From contig JHXB01000005.1 of NCBI GenBank assembly GCA_000621905.1, forward strand, positions 62,001 to 126,000: a stretch of DNA of 64,000 nt. Reading direction: 5' to 3'. Of the stretch, positions 1-8,646 are shown piece by piece. The DNA is from Lachnospiraceae bacterium NC2004 (GTDB taxonomy: Bacteria > Bacillota > Clostridia > Lachnospirales > Lachnospiraceae). The notes under the pieces were generated by a model. That model had not been told where the DNA came from and made no database searches. It was given only the letters and a program-made list of their open reading frames with translations. The translations under genes and the position numbers were made by a program. The first letter of the stretch is position 1. Every line of letters starts with the position of its first letter.

Positions 1-242
1 TAGAAAAAATTGTACTTCCAAATACCATTAAAGAAATTGGCGATACAGTATTCTATGGATGCGAGAGTTTAAAAGATGTATACATACCTGCGACGTTAGA
101 AATAATTGGTCGTGATGTATTTGGTGGAAAAAATGGAAACAATAGAGCTGAAGGGATATGTGTTCATACTCCGGCAGGTTCTGCTGCAGAATTATATATG
201 AAATGGTATAATAGAACTAGTGTATCAAATGATTACGCATAG
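1..242 (+). CDS. Leucine-rich-repeat (BspA/LRR_5-type) protein, C-terminal end only
   Basis: An open frame enters from the left edge (first full codon at base 3) and stops at TAG 240-242, giving about 79 residues. It reads LPNTIKEIGDTVFYGCESLK followed by a further IPATLEIIG unit. That is the roughly 23-residue repeat of the LRR_5 / BspA family, in which the motif (I/L)P-x-(T/S)-(I/V/L)-x-x-I-G-x-x-(A/V)-F recurs. The end, with TPAGSAAELYMKWYN, is the usual terminal cap of such proteins. Members are commonly secreted or surface-attached, but the N-terminus lies outside the window, so localisation and full length cannot be judged. Function beyond a protein-binding scaffold is unknown. Confidence 0.8.
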   Translation, partial: EKIVLPNTIKEIGDTVFYGCESLKDVYIPATLEIIGRDVFGGKNGNNRAEGICVHTPAGSAAELYMKWYNRTSVSNDYA

Positions 243-271
243 TAATTTGGCTAAATATAGTTTTATATTGA

Positions 272-298
272 GAGGGTTCGGATTTTTTTCGAACCCTC
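272..298. terminator. Hairpin after the LRR gene
   Basis: A 9-bp perfect stem (GAGGGTTCG / CGAACCCTC) encloses a T-rich loop, 30 bases after the LRR stop. The T-run is in the loop and none follows the stem, so it is not a textbook intrinsic terminator. Its position between two same-strand genes makes termination the likeliest role. Confidence 0.45.
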
Positions 299-337
299 GC
301 GGTATTACAAAAAAAGTGAGTGATTTGGAGGAATATG

Positions 338-2569
338 ATGATTATAGCTTATGTTGGTGAGAATGCGATGGGGTTGCTTGCAGGCTTAAAATCAGATGTA
401 GCCCTGGAAAGTAAACAAGATATTGTGATTGAATATATTGATGCCGGACCAATAACAGCAGAAGTTACATATGAGAAGTTAGATGCTAATATAACAATTT
501 ATGTTCGTGATGAGATGCATACGAATGGGAATGTAGCTTTTCAGTCACCTGTTAAAGCAGGCGAGATATTATCGGATGATGAGATTGTGGAAGTATCATA
601 TTTGGTTGCGGAGGGGATTAATCAATTTTTAACTGATAAGGGAATGGCTGATGAATGTTCTATGTTAGATGAAGATATGCAGGGGGTTCTGTTTGGAGTA
701 GACAAGGATGGTGAGATAATCGCCAAAATTGTGGAAGGGAAGAAGAGACCGTCACTTTTGTGTACTACGCTCTTTGGAGCTCCGCGTATGATGAGACCAT
801 ACGCTGACGAAATAATGAGTCAACTTGCAATTGGATCAATGTCCTTTGATGAGATAGAGGAGGCAGCCAATTCAGGTGATTATGATGCGATGGAACAATT
901 GGCAATGACTTATTTAAATGGATCTGATGAAATCGAGGTGGACCCAGAGAAAGCATACTATTGGTCTGTGAAATGCGCTGAAGCAGGCGGTGAACAAGCG
1001 ATGTTTAATGTTGGGCTTTTCACTGCAAAAGGATTTGGTGTTGAAAGGAGCTTTAAAGATGCTGCTGATTGGATGCGTAGAGCTGCTGAGGCAGGAGATG
1101 AAGATGCAGAGGTGTGTGCAGCTAATTTTAAAAATTTAGCGTATGCATTAGAAAAAGCAAACGATGGCGATGCGCAGGCGCAAGCAGATTTAGCTGCAGG
1201 TTTAATGGATCTTGGAGGTTCTCTGGAACAGGCAGGAGATGTTAAAGATTATGAAGAAAGTGTAATGTGGGCTGAGAAGGCTGCTGCTCAAGGTAATGCT
1301 GATGGATGTTGGATATTGGCAATAGCGTTTCATCAGGGAAGGGGTGTAAGGAAAGATATTGGTAAAGCTATAGAATTATATCAAAAGGGTTCTGAGGCCG
1401 GAAGTGATTCGTGTAGGCATAATTTGGCATGTGAATATATGACAGGTGAAAATGTTAAACAGGATATGAAAAAGGGTTTTGAACTAATTAAGGAAGCTGC
1501 TGAAAATGGGTATGGTCTGGCTATGAGAGATCTCGGACAATGTTATCAGTATGGAGAGGGTACTCCGAGTAATATGAAAAAAGCTGTTGAGTGGTATAAG
1601 AAAGCTATTGAGATTATTGATGATCCGGAGCTTGCTCAGAAAACAGCTGTTTTAAATACGCTTGTAACTGCAGAGTCTGGTTTTGGTGGAGACTCCCCAG
1701 GGGCAGATGATGAAGAATTGGATTTAGAAGATATTGATATTGACGCTTTAGCTGAAGAATACTTAAAAACATTAGATACTGTAAAGACAGAGATAGATTC
1801 TAACTACGATGAAAATAAATCAAAAGAAGCGGTAAAGGACGCGGTAAAAAATGGGGAAGGTTTTCTAAAAATGGTCGTAAAAAAGGCGGACGGAACCGAG
1901 AAGGAGGTTGTAGTCTGGGGCGGCTACAAGGTGGATGGTTATGATCGCACGCTAAATGTTTTCATGAAAGAAAGTGATATTGGTAGATTTTTTGAAATGT
2001 TGGCTGAAGACGAGATAGATCTTGATGGAGTTCTTGACCCGTGTGATCAAGAACAGGGTTATCAGATTACTGTTGATTTTATGGACTGCGCTGCTATGCT
2101 TGTTGTGCGAAAGGGAGAAGGAAAACTGTCTGGCGAGATGTATGTGAGAGATGAACATAGGTCTTGTCAAGATATTATTGAAGTTGGAACAGGAGAGATT
2201 GACTTGCCAGAAGATGGAATTATCTCCTTGGATAAAGAGACGTTTGCTGAAAATGAATTCTTATCTTGGACTCTTGGGGTTATAGGACTAAGACGATACC
2301 TCTTGAAAGAGGGTGTTGTTCAAAAACTTTATAATATGTATGATGAATCTGTTGGTGTAGAGGTTAAAGTGAGACAAGGTGGAAGTATAACTTCAAAGAT
2401 TGTAAAAGGAATGGAGAGGCCGGATTTGCCATGTGAAATATTGCCTTTTGGAGAGCGGATTTGCAGACCTTATTTAGATGAATTGTTTGGCCTGAAGTCT
2501 ACAGGGATAAGACAACCATGGGATCCTGAATATGCGGCAAAATTGAGAAAAGGAGCAATTAATTCGTAA
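338..2569 (+). CDS. Sel1-repeat protein with a duplicated flanking domain
   Basis: A cytoplasmic-looking protein of about 743 residues with no signal peptide. ATG 338 is chosen because GGAGG (327-331) lies 6 bases before it; ATG 335 is too close and the upstream GTG (320) overlaps the ribosome site. The middle (about residues 175-430) carries five or six Sel1-like helical repeats (for example AMFNVGLFTAKGFGV, CWILAIAFHQGRGVRKD, AMRDLGQCYQYGEGT), which usually scaffold protein complexes. The N-terminal 160 and C-terminal 150 residues resemble each other: both contain a YVRDE strand, then KIV-x-G-x-x-RP-x-L-x-C and later RPY-x-DE. The protein is therefore domain A - Sel1 - acidic linker - domain A'. 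I do not recognise domain A. Its partner and function are unknown. Confidence 0.75.
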   Translation: MIIAYVGENAMGLLAGLKSDVALESKQDIVIEYIDAGPITAEVTYEKLDANITIYVRDEMHTNGNVAFQSPVKAGEILSDDEIVEVSYLVAEGINQFLTDKGMADECSMLDEDMQGVLFGVDKDGEIIAKIVEGKKRPSLLCTTLFGAPRMMRPYADEIMSQLAIGSMSFDEIEEAANSGDYDAMEQLAMTYLNGSDEIEVDPEKAYYWSVKCAEAGGEQAMFNVGLFTAKGFGVERSFKDAADWMRRAAEAGDEDAEVCAANFKNLAYALEKANDGDAQAQADLAAGLMDLGGSLEQAGDVKDYEESVMWAEKAAAQGNADGCWILAIAFHQGRGVRKDIGKAIELYQKGSEAGSDSCRHNLACEYMTGENVKQDMKKGFELIKEAAENGYGLAMRDLGQCYQYGEGTPSNMKKAVEWYKKAIEIIDDPELAQKTAVLNTLVTAESGFGGDSPGADDEELDLEDIDIDALAEEYLKTLDTVKTEIDSNYDENKSKEAVKDAVKNGEGFLKMVVKKADGTEKEVVVWGGYKVDGYDRTLNVFMKESDIGRFFEMLAEDEIDLDGVLDPCDQEQGYQITVDFMDCAAMLVVRKGEGKLSGEMYVRDEHRSCQDIIEVGTGEIDLPEDGIISLDKETFAENEFLSWTLGVIGLRRYLLKEGVVQKLYNMYDESVGVEVKVRQGGSITSKIVKGMERPDLPCEILPFGERICRPYLDELFGLKSTGIRQPWDPEYAAKLRKGAINS

Positions 2570-2604
2570 GGGGATAAGGAGATAGTTCTTGGCAGCAATA
2601 ATTA

Positions 2605-2630
2605 AAGGCGGAGCTTTTGCTCCGCCTTTC
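2605..2630. terminator. Bidirectional terminator between convergent genes
   Basis: An 11-bp perfect stem, AAAGGCGGAGC / GCTCCGCCTTT, with a TTTT loop. It sits between the plus-strand Sel1 gene and the minus-strand ABC ATPase gene. The A-tract on one arm and T-tract on the other let it work in both directions. Confidence 0.9.
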
Positions 2631-2652
2631 TAATATACTATTATTCTTATTA

Positions 2653-3375
2653 TTACAACACCTTCGACAAGAATTCCTGTAATCTTGGGTTCTTAGGTGA
2701 GTCGAAAAATGCTTTCGGCTCGTTCTCTTCCTTGATGATACCCTCATCGATAAAGACAACCTTACTTGCAACTTCTCGTGCAAATCCCATCTCGTGTGTA
2801 ACGACAACCATCGTCATTCCATCATCAGCCAATTCCTTCATAACCTCAAGAACTTCTCCAACCATCTCAGGATCAAGAGCTGATGTAGGTTCGTCAAAAA
2901 GCATAACCTCAGGATTCATTGCAAGAGACCTTACAATAGCTATACGCTGTTTCTGACCGCCCGATAATTCAGAAGGATAAGAATCTACCTTGTCTTCCAA
3001 ATTAACTCTCTTAAGAAGCTCGATAGCCTTTTCTTCAGCTTCCTCTTTAGTCATCTTCTTAAGCTGGACAGGCGCTAAAGTGATGTTGTCCATGATAGTA
3101 AGATTATTAAAGAGATTAAAATGCTGAAATACCATTCCAATCTTTTCTCTTACCTTGTCAATGTTGACATTCGGATCAGTTATCTCCTCATCATCAATAA
3201 ATATCTGTCCTTTGGTTGGTGTCTCAAGAAGGTTTAAACATCTAAGAAATGTTGATTTACCGGAGCCTGACGGACCTATGATTGCAATCTTCTCGCCCTG
3301 CTCAATGTGGTAATCAATACCGTTTAATACCTTGGTATCTCCAAAACTTTTATATAAGCCTTTAACGTTTATCAC
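2653..3375 (-). CDS. Polar amino acid ABC transporter, ATP-binding protein (GlnQ type)
   Basis: A 240-residue ATPase that energises amino acid uptake from the inner face of the membrane. It has Walker [10 protein letters not shown] (near residue 34), the Q-loop region [12 protein letters not shown], signature [15 protein letters not shown], Walker [13 protein letters not shown] and the switch histidine in [10 protein letters not shown]. Length and the [18 protein letters not shown] segment fit the GlnQ/ArtP/HisP subfamily. The start is GTG at 3375, inside the last codons of the permease gene (14-bp overlap), with a ribosome site reading AAGGAGG just upstream. It is the third gene of a binding protein - permease - ATPase operon. 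Whether the substrate is glutamine, cystine or arginine cannot be read from the ATPase. Confidence 0.93.
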   Translation of the reverse strand: MINVKGLYKSFGDTKVLNGIDYHIEQGEKIAIIGPSGSGKSTFLRCLNLLETPTKGQIFIDDEEITDPNVNIDKVREKIGMVFQHFNLFNNLTIMDNITLAPVQLKKMTKEEAEEKAIELLKRVNLEDKVDSYPSELSGGQKQRIAIVRSLAMNPEVMLFDEPTSALDPEMVGEVLEVMKELADDGMTMVVVTHEMGFAREVASKVVFIDEGIIKEENEPKAFFDSPKNPRLQEFLSKVL

Positions 3376-4069
3376 TTCTTCTAAGCCTCCTTTCTACTAA
3401 GGATGCTAAGTAGCTGATAATCATAACCAAAATAAAGTAGATTATAGCTACGGTGAGAAGAGGTAACATCGCATCGTAAGTTGTACCTCTTATTATATCG
3501 CCGCCTCGAGTCAACTCATTCAATCCTATGTATCCGCAGATTGAAGTCTCTTTTAAGAGAGCAATAAACTCGTTGATAAGTGCCGGCAGGCTTGCCTTAA
3601 ATGCCTGTGGAAGAACTACCTTTCTCATGGTGAGGACATAACTCATACCGAGTGAGCGTCCCGCTTCAAGCTGACCTGCGTCAACCGACATAATTCCGCC
3701 CCTGAATAACTCAGCAACATACGCTCCGGAGTTGATACCGAAGGTCAATACAGCAACTAAAAGTTTAGATTTAGCTGATACCATGATTATAAAGTACATA
3801 ATCAAGAGCTGTACAAGTGCCGGTGTTCCTCTTATGATTGCGATATAAATCTTGCAGATAGCATTTGCAATTGAAAGAGGAATGTTTCTGACTTTCTCAT
3901 CTTTCTGGTCGTGAGCACACCTTATTATGCTGACAATAACACCGATAAGAACACCCATCAATAATGCGAGGATAGTTATGATTATGGTGTTAATCAAACC
4001 ATCTGTTATAAAATGCCATCTTCCGTCTTCAATAAAGTCTTGCGTGAACTTGCTTTTAAAATCATTCAT
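3362..4069 (-). CDS. Polar amino acid ABC transporter permease
   Basis: A 235-residue integral membrane subunit of the HisMQ/GlnP family. The N-terminus gives a membrane segment [22 protein letters not shown]. The central part has the coupling-loop signature [28 protein letters not shown], where the EAA motif docks on the ATPase. It is preceded by the family-typical [10 protein letters not shown] and ends with a last membrane helix. The start ATG at 4069 lies 2 bases after the binding-protein stop, so the two are translationally coupled. Only one permease gene is present, so the transporter presumably uses a homodimer. Confidence 0.93.
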   Translation of the reverse strand: MNDFKSKFTQDFIEDGRWHFITDGLINTIIITILALLMGVLIGVIVSIIRCAHDQKDEKVRNIPLSIANAICKIYIAIIRGTPALVQLLIMYFIIMVSAKSKLLVAVLTFGINSGAYVAELFRGGIMSVDAGQLEAGRSLGMSYVLTMRKVVLPQAFKASLPALINEFIALLKETSICGYIGLNELTRGGDIIRGTTYDAMLPLLTVAIIYFILVMIISYLASLVERRLRRSDKR

Positions 4070-4071
4070 AA

Positions 4072-4884
4072 TTATTCCGCCTGAATATACTTAGCTATAA
4101 TCTTATCTAAAGTTCCGTCTGCCTTAAGCTCTGAAAGAGCCTTGTTAATAGCATCTTTTAATGCGTCGTTATCTTTAGAGATTGCTGCTGCATAATCCTC
4201 AACAACGTACTCGGTGTCAAGAATCTTTAATCCATCGTTAGCTGCAACATAGCTCTTAGCAGGCTCGTTGTCGATAACTACAGCGTCAACCTTGCCTGAT
4301 ACTAACGCCATAACTGCGTCATTACCTTTGTTATACTCGTCAACATGATCCTCACCGAAATCGTCTTTACAGTAAATGTCACCGGTTGTTCCAAGCTGAA
4401 CTCCGATAACACCTGCTTTAGCAAGGTCGTCTGCAGTCTTGATAGGTGAGTCGTTCTTAACGATAATAGCCTGAACTCCTGTTGCGTATGAGTCAGAGAA
4501 ATTAACATTCTTCTTACGATCTTCGGTAACAGTCATTCCTGCAAGTCCGATATCAACCTTACCTGTTGTAACAGCAGTGATGATTGAATCAAACTCCATA
4601 TCCTCGATCTTAAGGGTAAGACCTAATTTATCAGCTACAGCCTGAGCTATCTCAGCGTCGATACCAACGATGCTGTCGCCCTCGTAGTACTCATATGGTG
4701 GGAAATAAGCGTTGGTTCCCATTGTAAGTGTTCCTTCGGTAACTGTCTTGATATCGCTTGATGCATTGGTATCAGAAGCGCTTGAATTGCTGGCGGTTGA
4801 GCTTGAACTTGAACTTGTACTACCACATCCTGCGAGTGACAAAATCATTGTTAATACTAATGTTAACGTTAATAACTTCTTCAT
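4072..4884 (-). CDS. Amino acid ABC transporter substrate-binding lipoprotein
   Basis: About 270 residues, SBP family 3. The N-terminus MKKLLTLTLVLTMILSLAGC is a lipoprotein signal with lipobox LAGC, followed by a Ser-rich tether. The mature domain begins LTMGTNAYFPPYEYYEGDSI and has the family signature GIDAEIAQAVADKLG. The start at 4884 is chosen because AAGGAGAT lies 10 bases before it; the frame is open 14 codons further up but without a ribosome site or signal peptide. First gene of the three-gene importer operon. It binds the substrate outside the cell and delivers it to the permease. Substrate is likely a polar amino acid such as glutamine or cystine; this is inference from the family. 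Confidence 0.92.
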   Translation of the reverse strand: MKKLLTLTLVLTMILSLAGCGSTSSSSSSTASNSSASDTNASSDIKTVTEGTLTMGTNAYFPPYEYYEGDSIVGIDAEIAQAVADKLGLTLKIEDMEFDSIITAVTTGKVDIGLAGMTVTEDRKKNVNFSDSYATGVQAIIVKNDSPIKTADDLAKAGVIGVQLGTTGDIYCKDDFGEDHVDEYNKGNDAVMALVSGKVDAVVIDNEPAKSYVAANDGLKILDTEYVVEDYAAAISKDNDALKDAINKALSELKADGTLDKIIAKYIQAE

Positions 4885-4949
4885 AGTATTATATCTCCTT
4901 TTTGTTATATTGATCTTTGGATACATTATATATGTAACCTCAAGTTTAT

Positions 4950-4978
4950 AACATACTCTATTTTTATTGATTTGTAAA
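4950..4978 (-). promoter_or_regulatory. Candidate sigma-A promoter for the amino acid importer operon
   Basis: On the minus strand TTTACA (4978-4973), a 17-base spacer and TATGTT (4955-4950) precede the binding-protein gene by about 65 bases. The -35 box matches 5 of 6 consensus positions and the -10 box 4 of 6, so this is a modest call. Confidence 0.4.
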
Positions 4979-5035
4979 GGGTAATAATGTAGAAGATATG
5001 TAGAAAATCAACGGTTAATATCTACTATTTTACTA

Positions 5036-5968
5036 TCACAATGTAAACCCACTGAAGAAGTCTTGCTTGTCATCTCGTTTATCCTCGTGCCATCTTAAGA
5101 AATAAGCCTTCATCTCAGGGTTGGAATCGCCTAAATCTGCTATTGTCGAGCTGAAATTATCTTCGTTTAGACAGCCCAACTCAACATAGTACTCATAGTA
5201 TTCCTTCATCTGACCTGCTTCATCTTTAAGAAAAAGCCACGCTTCCATAGACGGCGCACCGACGGAATGACTGATTAGATAATCATCTAATATCTTCTTT
5301 ACATGCGTTTTAAGGTGTGTATCGTTCATGAGTCTTAAGAAACAATAACCAACCTTGCGCTTCCTGCGATCCCTTATATAAGTGTCTAAGTTACAGTTGA
5401 TATCCTCTTCACCGCAGAGAATCATATCTGTATATCCTTTGTCATCGGGCTCGTCGAGTATCTTAAGAATCCTGTTATCAAGCTGTTCGTACCACTCCTT
5501 AGAGCCTGCATTTTTAATGTCGAGCAAATGCTTGCTGTCGCCCATGGCAGGAACAGCAGCTAAAAGAAGGCTAAGGTGCGCCTTTTCCTCGTCACTCATC
5601 TTATCATACTTATGTCCGGTCTCGTTGTTTCTTGGGTAAATGTTGACTTCGCTGAGCCTTATATCATCCAAGAAGACATCGGTTCCAAGGTTTATCCTTC
5701 TTCTTGGAAGGGAAATGCTTTTAAGCATTTTACAGTAGGCAAATGCCCAATCGGATATCTTTCTTACATGCTCCGGAAGTTCAATGCTTTTAAGGCGTTT
5801 GGTGTTCATGAATGCCTTCTTTCCAATCTTTCTGACCATGAAGCCATCAATCTCTGATGGGATAGTAAGACTCTCATCATTGCCACTGTAATTGGTTATG
5901 GTGACTTTGTCGTCTTTTATAGTGTAGTACAATGTACCATTTTCAGTTGATATATTCTTATCTGCCAT
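5036..5968 (-). CDS. Cytoplasmic leucine-rich-repeat (LRR_5) protein
   Basis: 310 residues without signal peptide or membrane helix. The first 120 residues contain LRR_5 units (LTIPSEIDGFMVRKIGKKAF, LKSIELPEHVRKISDWAFAY, LKSISLPRR). The remaining 190 residues form a mixed, charged helical region I do not recognise (for example NDTHLKTHVKKILDDYLISH). The start at 5968 has AGGAGG 6 bases upstream. It stands alone, divergent from fruK, and no clear terminator separates it from the downstream importer promoter. Short LRR_5 proteins with helical tails recur in Lachnospiraceae; no biochemical role can be assigned. Confidence 0.75.
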   Translation of the reverse strand: MADKNISTENGTLYYTIKDDKVTITNYSGNDESLTIPSEIDGFMVRKIGKKAFMNTKRLKSIELPEHVRKISDWAFAYCKMLKSISLPRRRINLGTDVFLDDIRLSEVNIYPRNNETGHKYDKMSDEEKAHLSLLLAAVPAMGDSKHLLDIKNAGSKEWYEQLDNRILKILDEPDDKGYTDMILCGEEDINCNLDTYIRDRRKRKVGYCFLRLMNDTHLKTHVKKILDDYLISHSVGAPSMEAWLFLKDEAGQMKEYYEYYVELGCLNEDNFSSTIADLGDSNPEMKAYFLRWHEDKRDDKQDFFSGFTL

Positions 5969-6056
5969 AATAACCTCCTAATGAATAGGGGTGAACCCTT
6001 TATATATCCCCTATATTACCATTTATTAAGAAAATATGGAAGTTATCTTTAAAATG

Positions 6057-6065
6057 TGGTAGAAT
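6057..6065 (+). promoter_or_regulatory. Extended -10 promoter for fruK
   Basis: TGG-TAGAAT (TG at 6057-6058, hexamer 6060-6065) forms an extended -10 box 44 bases before the fruK ATG. No good -35 hexamer is visible, as is usual for extended -10 promoters. Confidence 0.45.
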
Positions 6066-6108
6066 GTCTATATTATGTGCAATTATGTACAGAAATGAGG
6101 GCAAGACA

Positions 6109-7167
6109 ATGATTTATACAGTTACGCTTAATCCTACGCTGGATTATTTTGTTGATGTTCCTGATTTTAAGATGGGACATGTAAGCCGTACCGAGTCTGA
6201 GATATTGATCCCTGGTGGTAAGGGTATCAACGTTTCCGTTGTTCTTAAGAACCTTGGTGTAGACAATACGGCAATTTATTATTCGGCAGGATTTGTCGGC
6301 AAGGAGATTACAAGACGTATTGCCGAACTTGGAATCAATACCGAGGAAGTGGTAGTTAAAGAAGGTATTTCAAGAATTAATGTTAAGATAGTACAGCTTG
6401 ACGGTACTGAGATTAACGGAATCGGGCCTACCATTACTGAGGAAGACTTGGATGTTCTTATGAAGAAGGTTCAGGAACTTAAGGAAGATGATATCCTTGT
6501 ACTAGGTGGAAGTATTCCGGATTCTGTACCTGATACGATTTACAGAGATATAATGGCGTCAATTGATGGCAAGGGGATTCATGTCGTTGTTGATGCAACT
6601 AAGGACTTGTTGACTAACGTTTTAGAATACCATCCATTTCTTATTAAGCCTAATAACTACGAGCTTGGAGATATATTTGATGTTCAGCTCACATCTAGGG
6701 AAGCGGTTATCCCATATGCATTTAAGCTTCAGGAGATGGGCGCAAGAAATGTATTAGTGTCGCTTGCAGGAGAGGGCGCTGTTCTTGTTACAGAGATGGG
6801 CGATGTTTATGAGTGTGAGGCGCCTAAGGGCAATTTGGTAAGCAGTGTCGGTGCCGGAGATTCTATGGTTGCCGGATTCATTTACGGATATACGACCAAG
6901 AGAAGCTACAATTACGCGCTTGATATGGGCGTTTCTGCAGGATCTGCGAGTGCATTTTCTGACTATCTCGCTACAAGAGATCAGATTATGGACGTTTATA
7001 ATAGCCTTAATATTGGACTTGGTGCAGAGAGTAATGTTGAAGAGGAGAAAACGACTGCAACTAATGTAAGCTTGGGTATCAGTACAGATGCTGAGCCGGA
7101 GGTTTTGTTAGGGGCAGATGCTAATGTGCCTGATACTGACGATGACGGAGGTTTACCGCTTGATTAA
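6109..7167 (+). CDS. fruK: 1-phosphofructokinase (PfkB family) with acidic C-terminal extension
   Basis: 352 residues from the ATG at 6109, which has GAGGG 9 bases upstream and begins MIYTVTLNPTLDYFVDVPDF, the family's normal N-terminus. The PfkB signature PGGKGINVSVVLKNLG sits near residue 40. The C-terminal signature VSSVGAGDSMVAGFIYG carries the catalytic Asp. The enzyme phosphorylates fructose-1-phosphate to fructose-1,6-bisphosphate in the cytoplasm. Tagatose-6-phosphate kinase is a close relative, but the N-terminus fits FruK better. The catalytic domain ends near residue 300. About 50 extra residues follow, acidic and low-complexity, ending DDDGGLPLD. No fructose PTS gene or FruR-type regulator is adjacent, so this is not the usual fruRKA operon. 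Confidence 0.88.
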   Translation: MIYTVTLNPTLDYFVDVPDFKMGHVSRTESEILIPGGKGINVSVVLKNLGVDNTAIYYSAGFVGKEITRRIAELGINTEEVVVKEGISRINVKIVQLDGTEINGIGPTITEEDLDVLMKKVQELKEDDILVLGGSIPDSVPDTIYRDIMASIDGKGIHVVVDATKDLLTNVLEYHPFLIKPNNYELGDIFDVQLTSREAVIPYAFKLQEMGARNVLVSLAGEGAVLVTEMGDVYECEAPKGNLVSSVGAGDSMVAGFIYGYTTKRSYNYALDMGVSAGSASAFSDYLATRDQIMDVYNSLNIGLGAESNVEEEKTTATNVSLGISTDAEPEVLLGADANVPDTDDDGGLPLD

Positions 7168-7174
7168 GTTGGTT

Positions 7175-7243
7175 AAGATTCTTCGTCGCTACGTTCCTCA
7201 GGATGACAGGATTATGTCATTCTGAGCGAAGCGAAGAATCTTT
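7175..7243. repeat. Dispersed intergenic palindromic repeat between fruK and folE
   Basis: The arm at 7175-7208 (starting AAGATTCTTCG) is an imperfect inverted copy of the arm at 7215-7242 (GTCATTCTGAGCGAAGCGAAG, then AATCTT). The right arm recurs with one mismatch in 28 positions at 63727-63754. The folded RNA would form a long hairpin followed by a T-run, so it could also end fruK transcription. Copies of this GTCATTCTGAGCG...GAATC sequence are known as scattered intergenic repeats in many bacterial genomes; no function is established. Confidence 0.75.
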
Positions 7244-7267
7244 TTAATAAATTTTAGGAGAAATATA

Positions 7268-7849
7268 ATGGATGATAAGAAGATTATCGAGGGTGTAAAG
7301 CTTATACTTGAGGGTATCGGCGAGGACGTTAATAGAGAAGGACTACTTGATACGCCCGAGAGAATTGCCAGGATGTATCACGAGATTGCAGGTGGTTACG
7401 AGCAGAATGCGAGCGACCAGCTTGTTAAGCGTTTTCATGTGGATACATCAGATATTGTTATCGAGAAGGATATAACATTTTATTCGATGTGTGAGCATCA
7501 TATGTTGCCTTTCTATGGTAAGGTGGCGATTGCGTACATTCCTAACGACGAAGTTGTGGGCTTAAGCAAGCTTGCGAGGCTTGTTGAGGTCTATGCTAAG
7601 AGGCTTCAGGTACAGGAGAGGCTTACCTGTGAGGTGGCGGATGCTTTGATGAAGGAGCTTAATCCTAGAGGTGTTATGGTTTACATCGAGGCAGAGCATA
7701 TGTGTATGACAATGAGAGGCATTAAGAAGCCGGGCTCTAAGACGACAACATTTGTAAGTCGAGGAGAGTTTAAAGACAACAAGGAGCTTAGGGATACATT
7801 TTTTGATGTAGTTCATTCTAAGAGACATTTTTACGGAGAAGAGTTATGA
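7268..7849 (+). CDS. folE: GTP cyclohydrolase I
   Basis: 193 residues. The enzyme converts GTP to 7,8-dihydroneopterin triphosphate, the first step of folate synthesis. The zinc and catalytic signatures are intact: [15 protein letters not shown] in the middle, [14 protein letters not shown], and [17 protein letters not shown] near the C-terminus, the last carrying the second zinc cysteine. The length is normal for a bacterial homodecameric enzyme. The start ATG 7268 has AGGAG upstream. First gene of a three-gene operon; its last four bases overlap the folP start (ATGA). Confidence 0.97.
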   Translation: MDDKKIIEGVKLILEGIGEDVNREGLLDTPERIARMYHEIAGGYEQNASDQLVKRFHVDTSDIVIEKDITFYSMCEHHMLPFYGKVAIAYIPNDEVVGLSKLARLVEVYAKRLQVQERLTCEVADALMKELNPRGVMVYIEAEHMCMTMRGIKKPGSKTTTFVSRGEFKDNKELRDTFFDVVHSKRHFYGEEL

Positions 7850-8646
7850 ATATCGGCAAGTACAATATAGACATTGATAGCCAATGCCACATAATGGGCA
7901 TCTTAAACGTCACTCCGGATTCATTTTCGGACGGCGGTAAGTACAACAATTTAGATGCCGCCAGGTTTCAGGTTGAGAAGATGATTAGTGATGGCGCAAC
8001 GATTATCGATGTCGGCGGAGAGTCTACAAGACCAGGATATACCATGATTTCTGATGAAGAAGAGATTGAAAGAGTATGTCCTGTAATCAGAATGATTAAG
8101 CAGGAGTTTGATATTTGCGTATCGCTTGACACTTATAAGAGCAAGGTGTTAGAAGCTGCATATCCGGAAGGTGTGGATATTATTAATGACATCTGGGGCT
8201 TTAAGAGAGATAGGGAGTTAGCTACATTTGCAGCCAAGAATAACCTTACCTGCGTTTTGATGCATAACAGAGAAGAGGCAGTATATAATGACTTTGTATC
8301 TGATGTGGTCAAAGATTTAAGGGAGTCGGTTGATATAGCACTTAACGCCGGTGTTTCACCGGAGAGAATTATAGTTGATCCGGGTGTCGGATTTGCTAAG
8401 GATTACGAACAGAATCTTGAGATTATAAGAAGTTTAGATAGACTTCAAATGTTAGGGTTCCCTGTTCTTTTAGCTGCTTCCAATAAATCTGTTGTCGGAA
8501 ACACACTTAATCTGCCGGCTGATCAGAGATTAGAGGGAACGATAGCCGTTAATGTTACAGGCGTTTTAAATGGTGCAAGGATATTCAGGGTACATGATGT
8601 TAAACCTAATCTTTTAGCCATAAGAATGGCGGAGGCTTTGCTATGA
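7846..8646 (+). CDS. folP: Dihydropteroate synthase
   Basis: 266 residues, TIM-barrel pterin-binding family. It joins 6-hydroxymethyl-dihydropterin pyrophosphate to p-aminobenzoate and is the target of sulfonamides. Diagnostic motifs are [17 protein letters not shown] at the N-terminus, [12 protein letters not shown] (residues about 60-70), [16 protein letters not shown] and [14 protein letters not shown]. The gene overlaps folE by 4 bp at the start and the folB-folK fusion by 4 bp at the end, so the three are translationally coupled. Confidence 0.97.
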   Translation: MNIGKYNIDIDSQCHIMGILNVTPDSFSDGGKYNNLDAARFQVEKMISDGATIIDVGGESTRPGYTMISDEEEIERVCPVIRMIKQEFDICVSLDTYKSKVLEAAYPEGVDIINDIWGFKRDRELATFAAKNNLTCVLMHNREEAVYNDFVSDVVKDLRESVDIALNAGVSPERIIVDPGVGFAKDYEQNLEIIRSLDRLQMLGFPVLLAASNKSVVGNTLNLPADQRLEGTIAVNVTGVLNGARIFRVHDVKPNLLAIRMAEALL

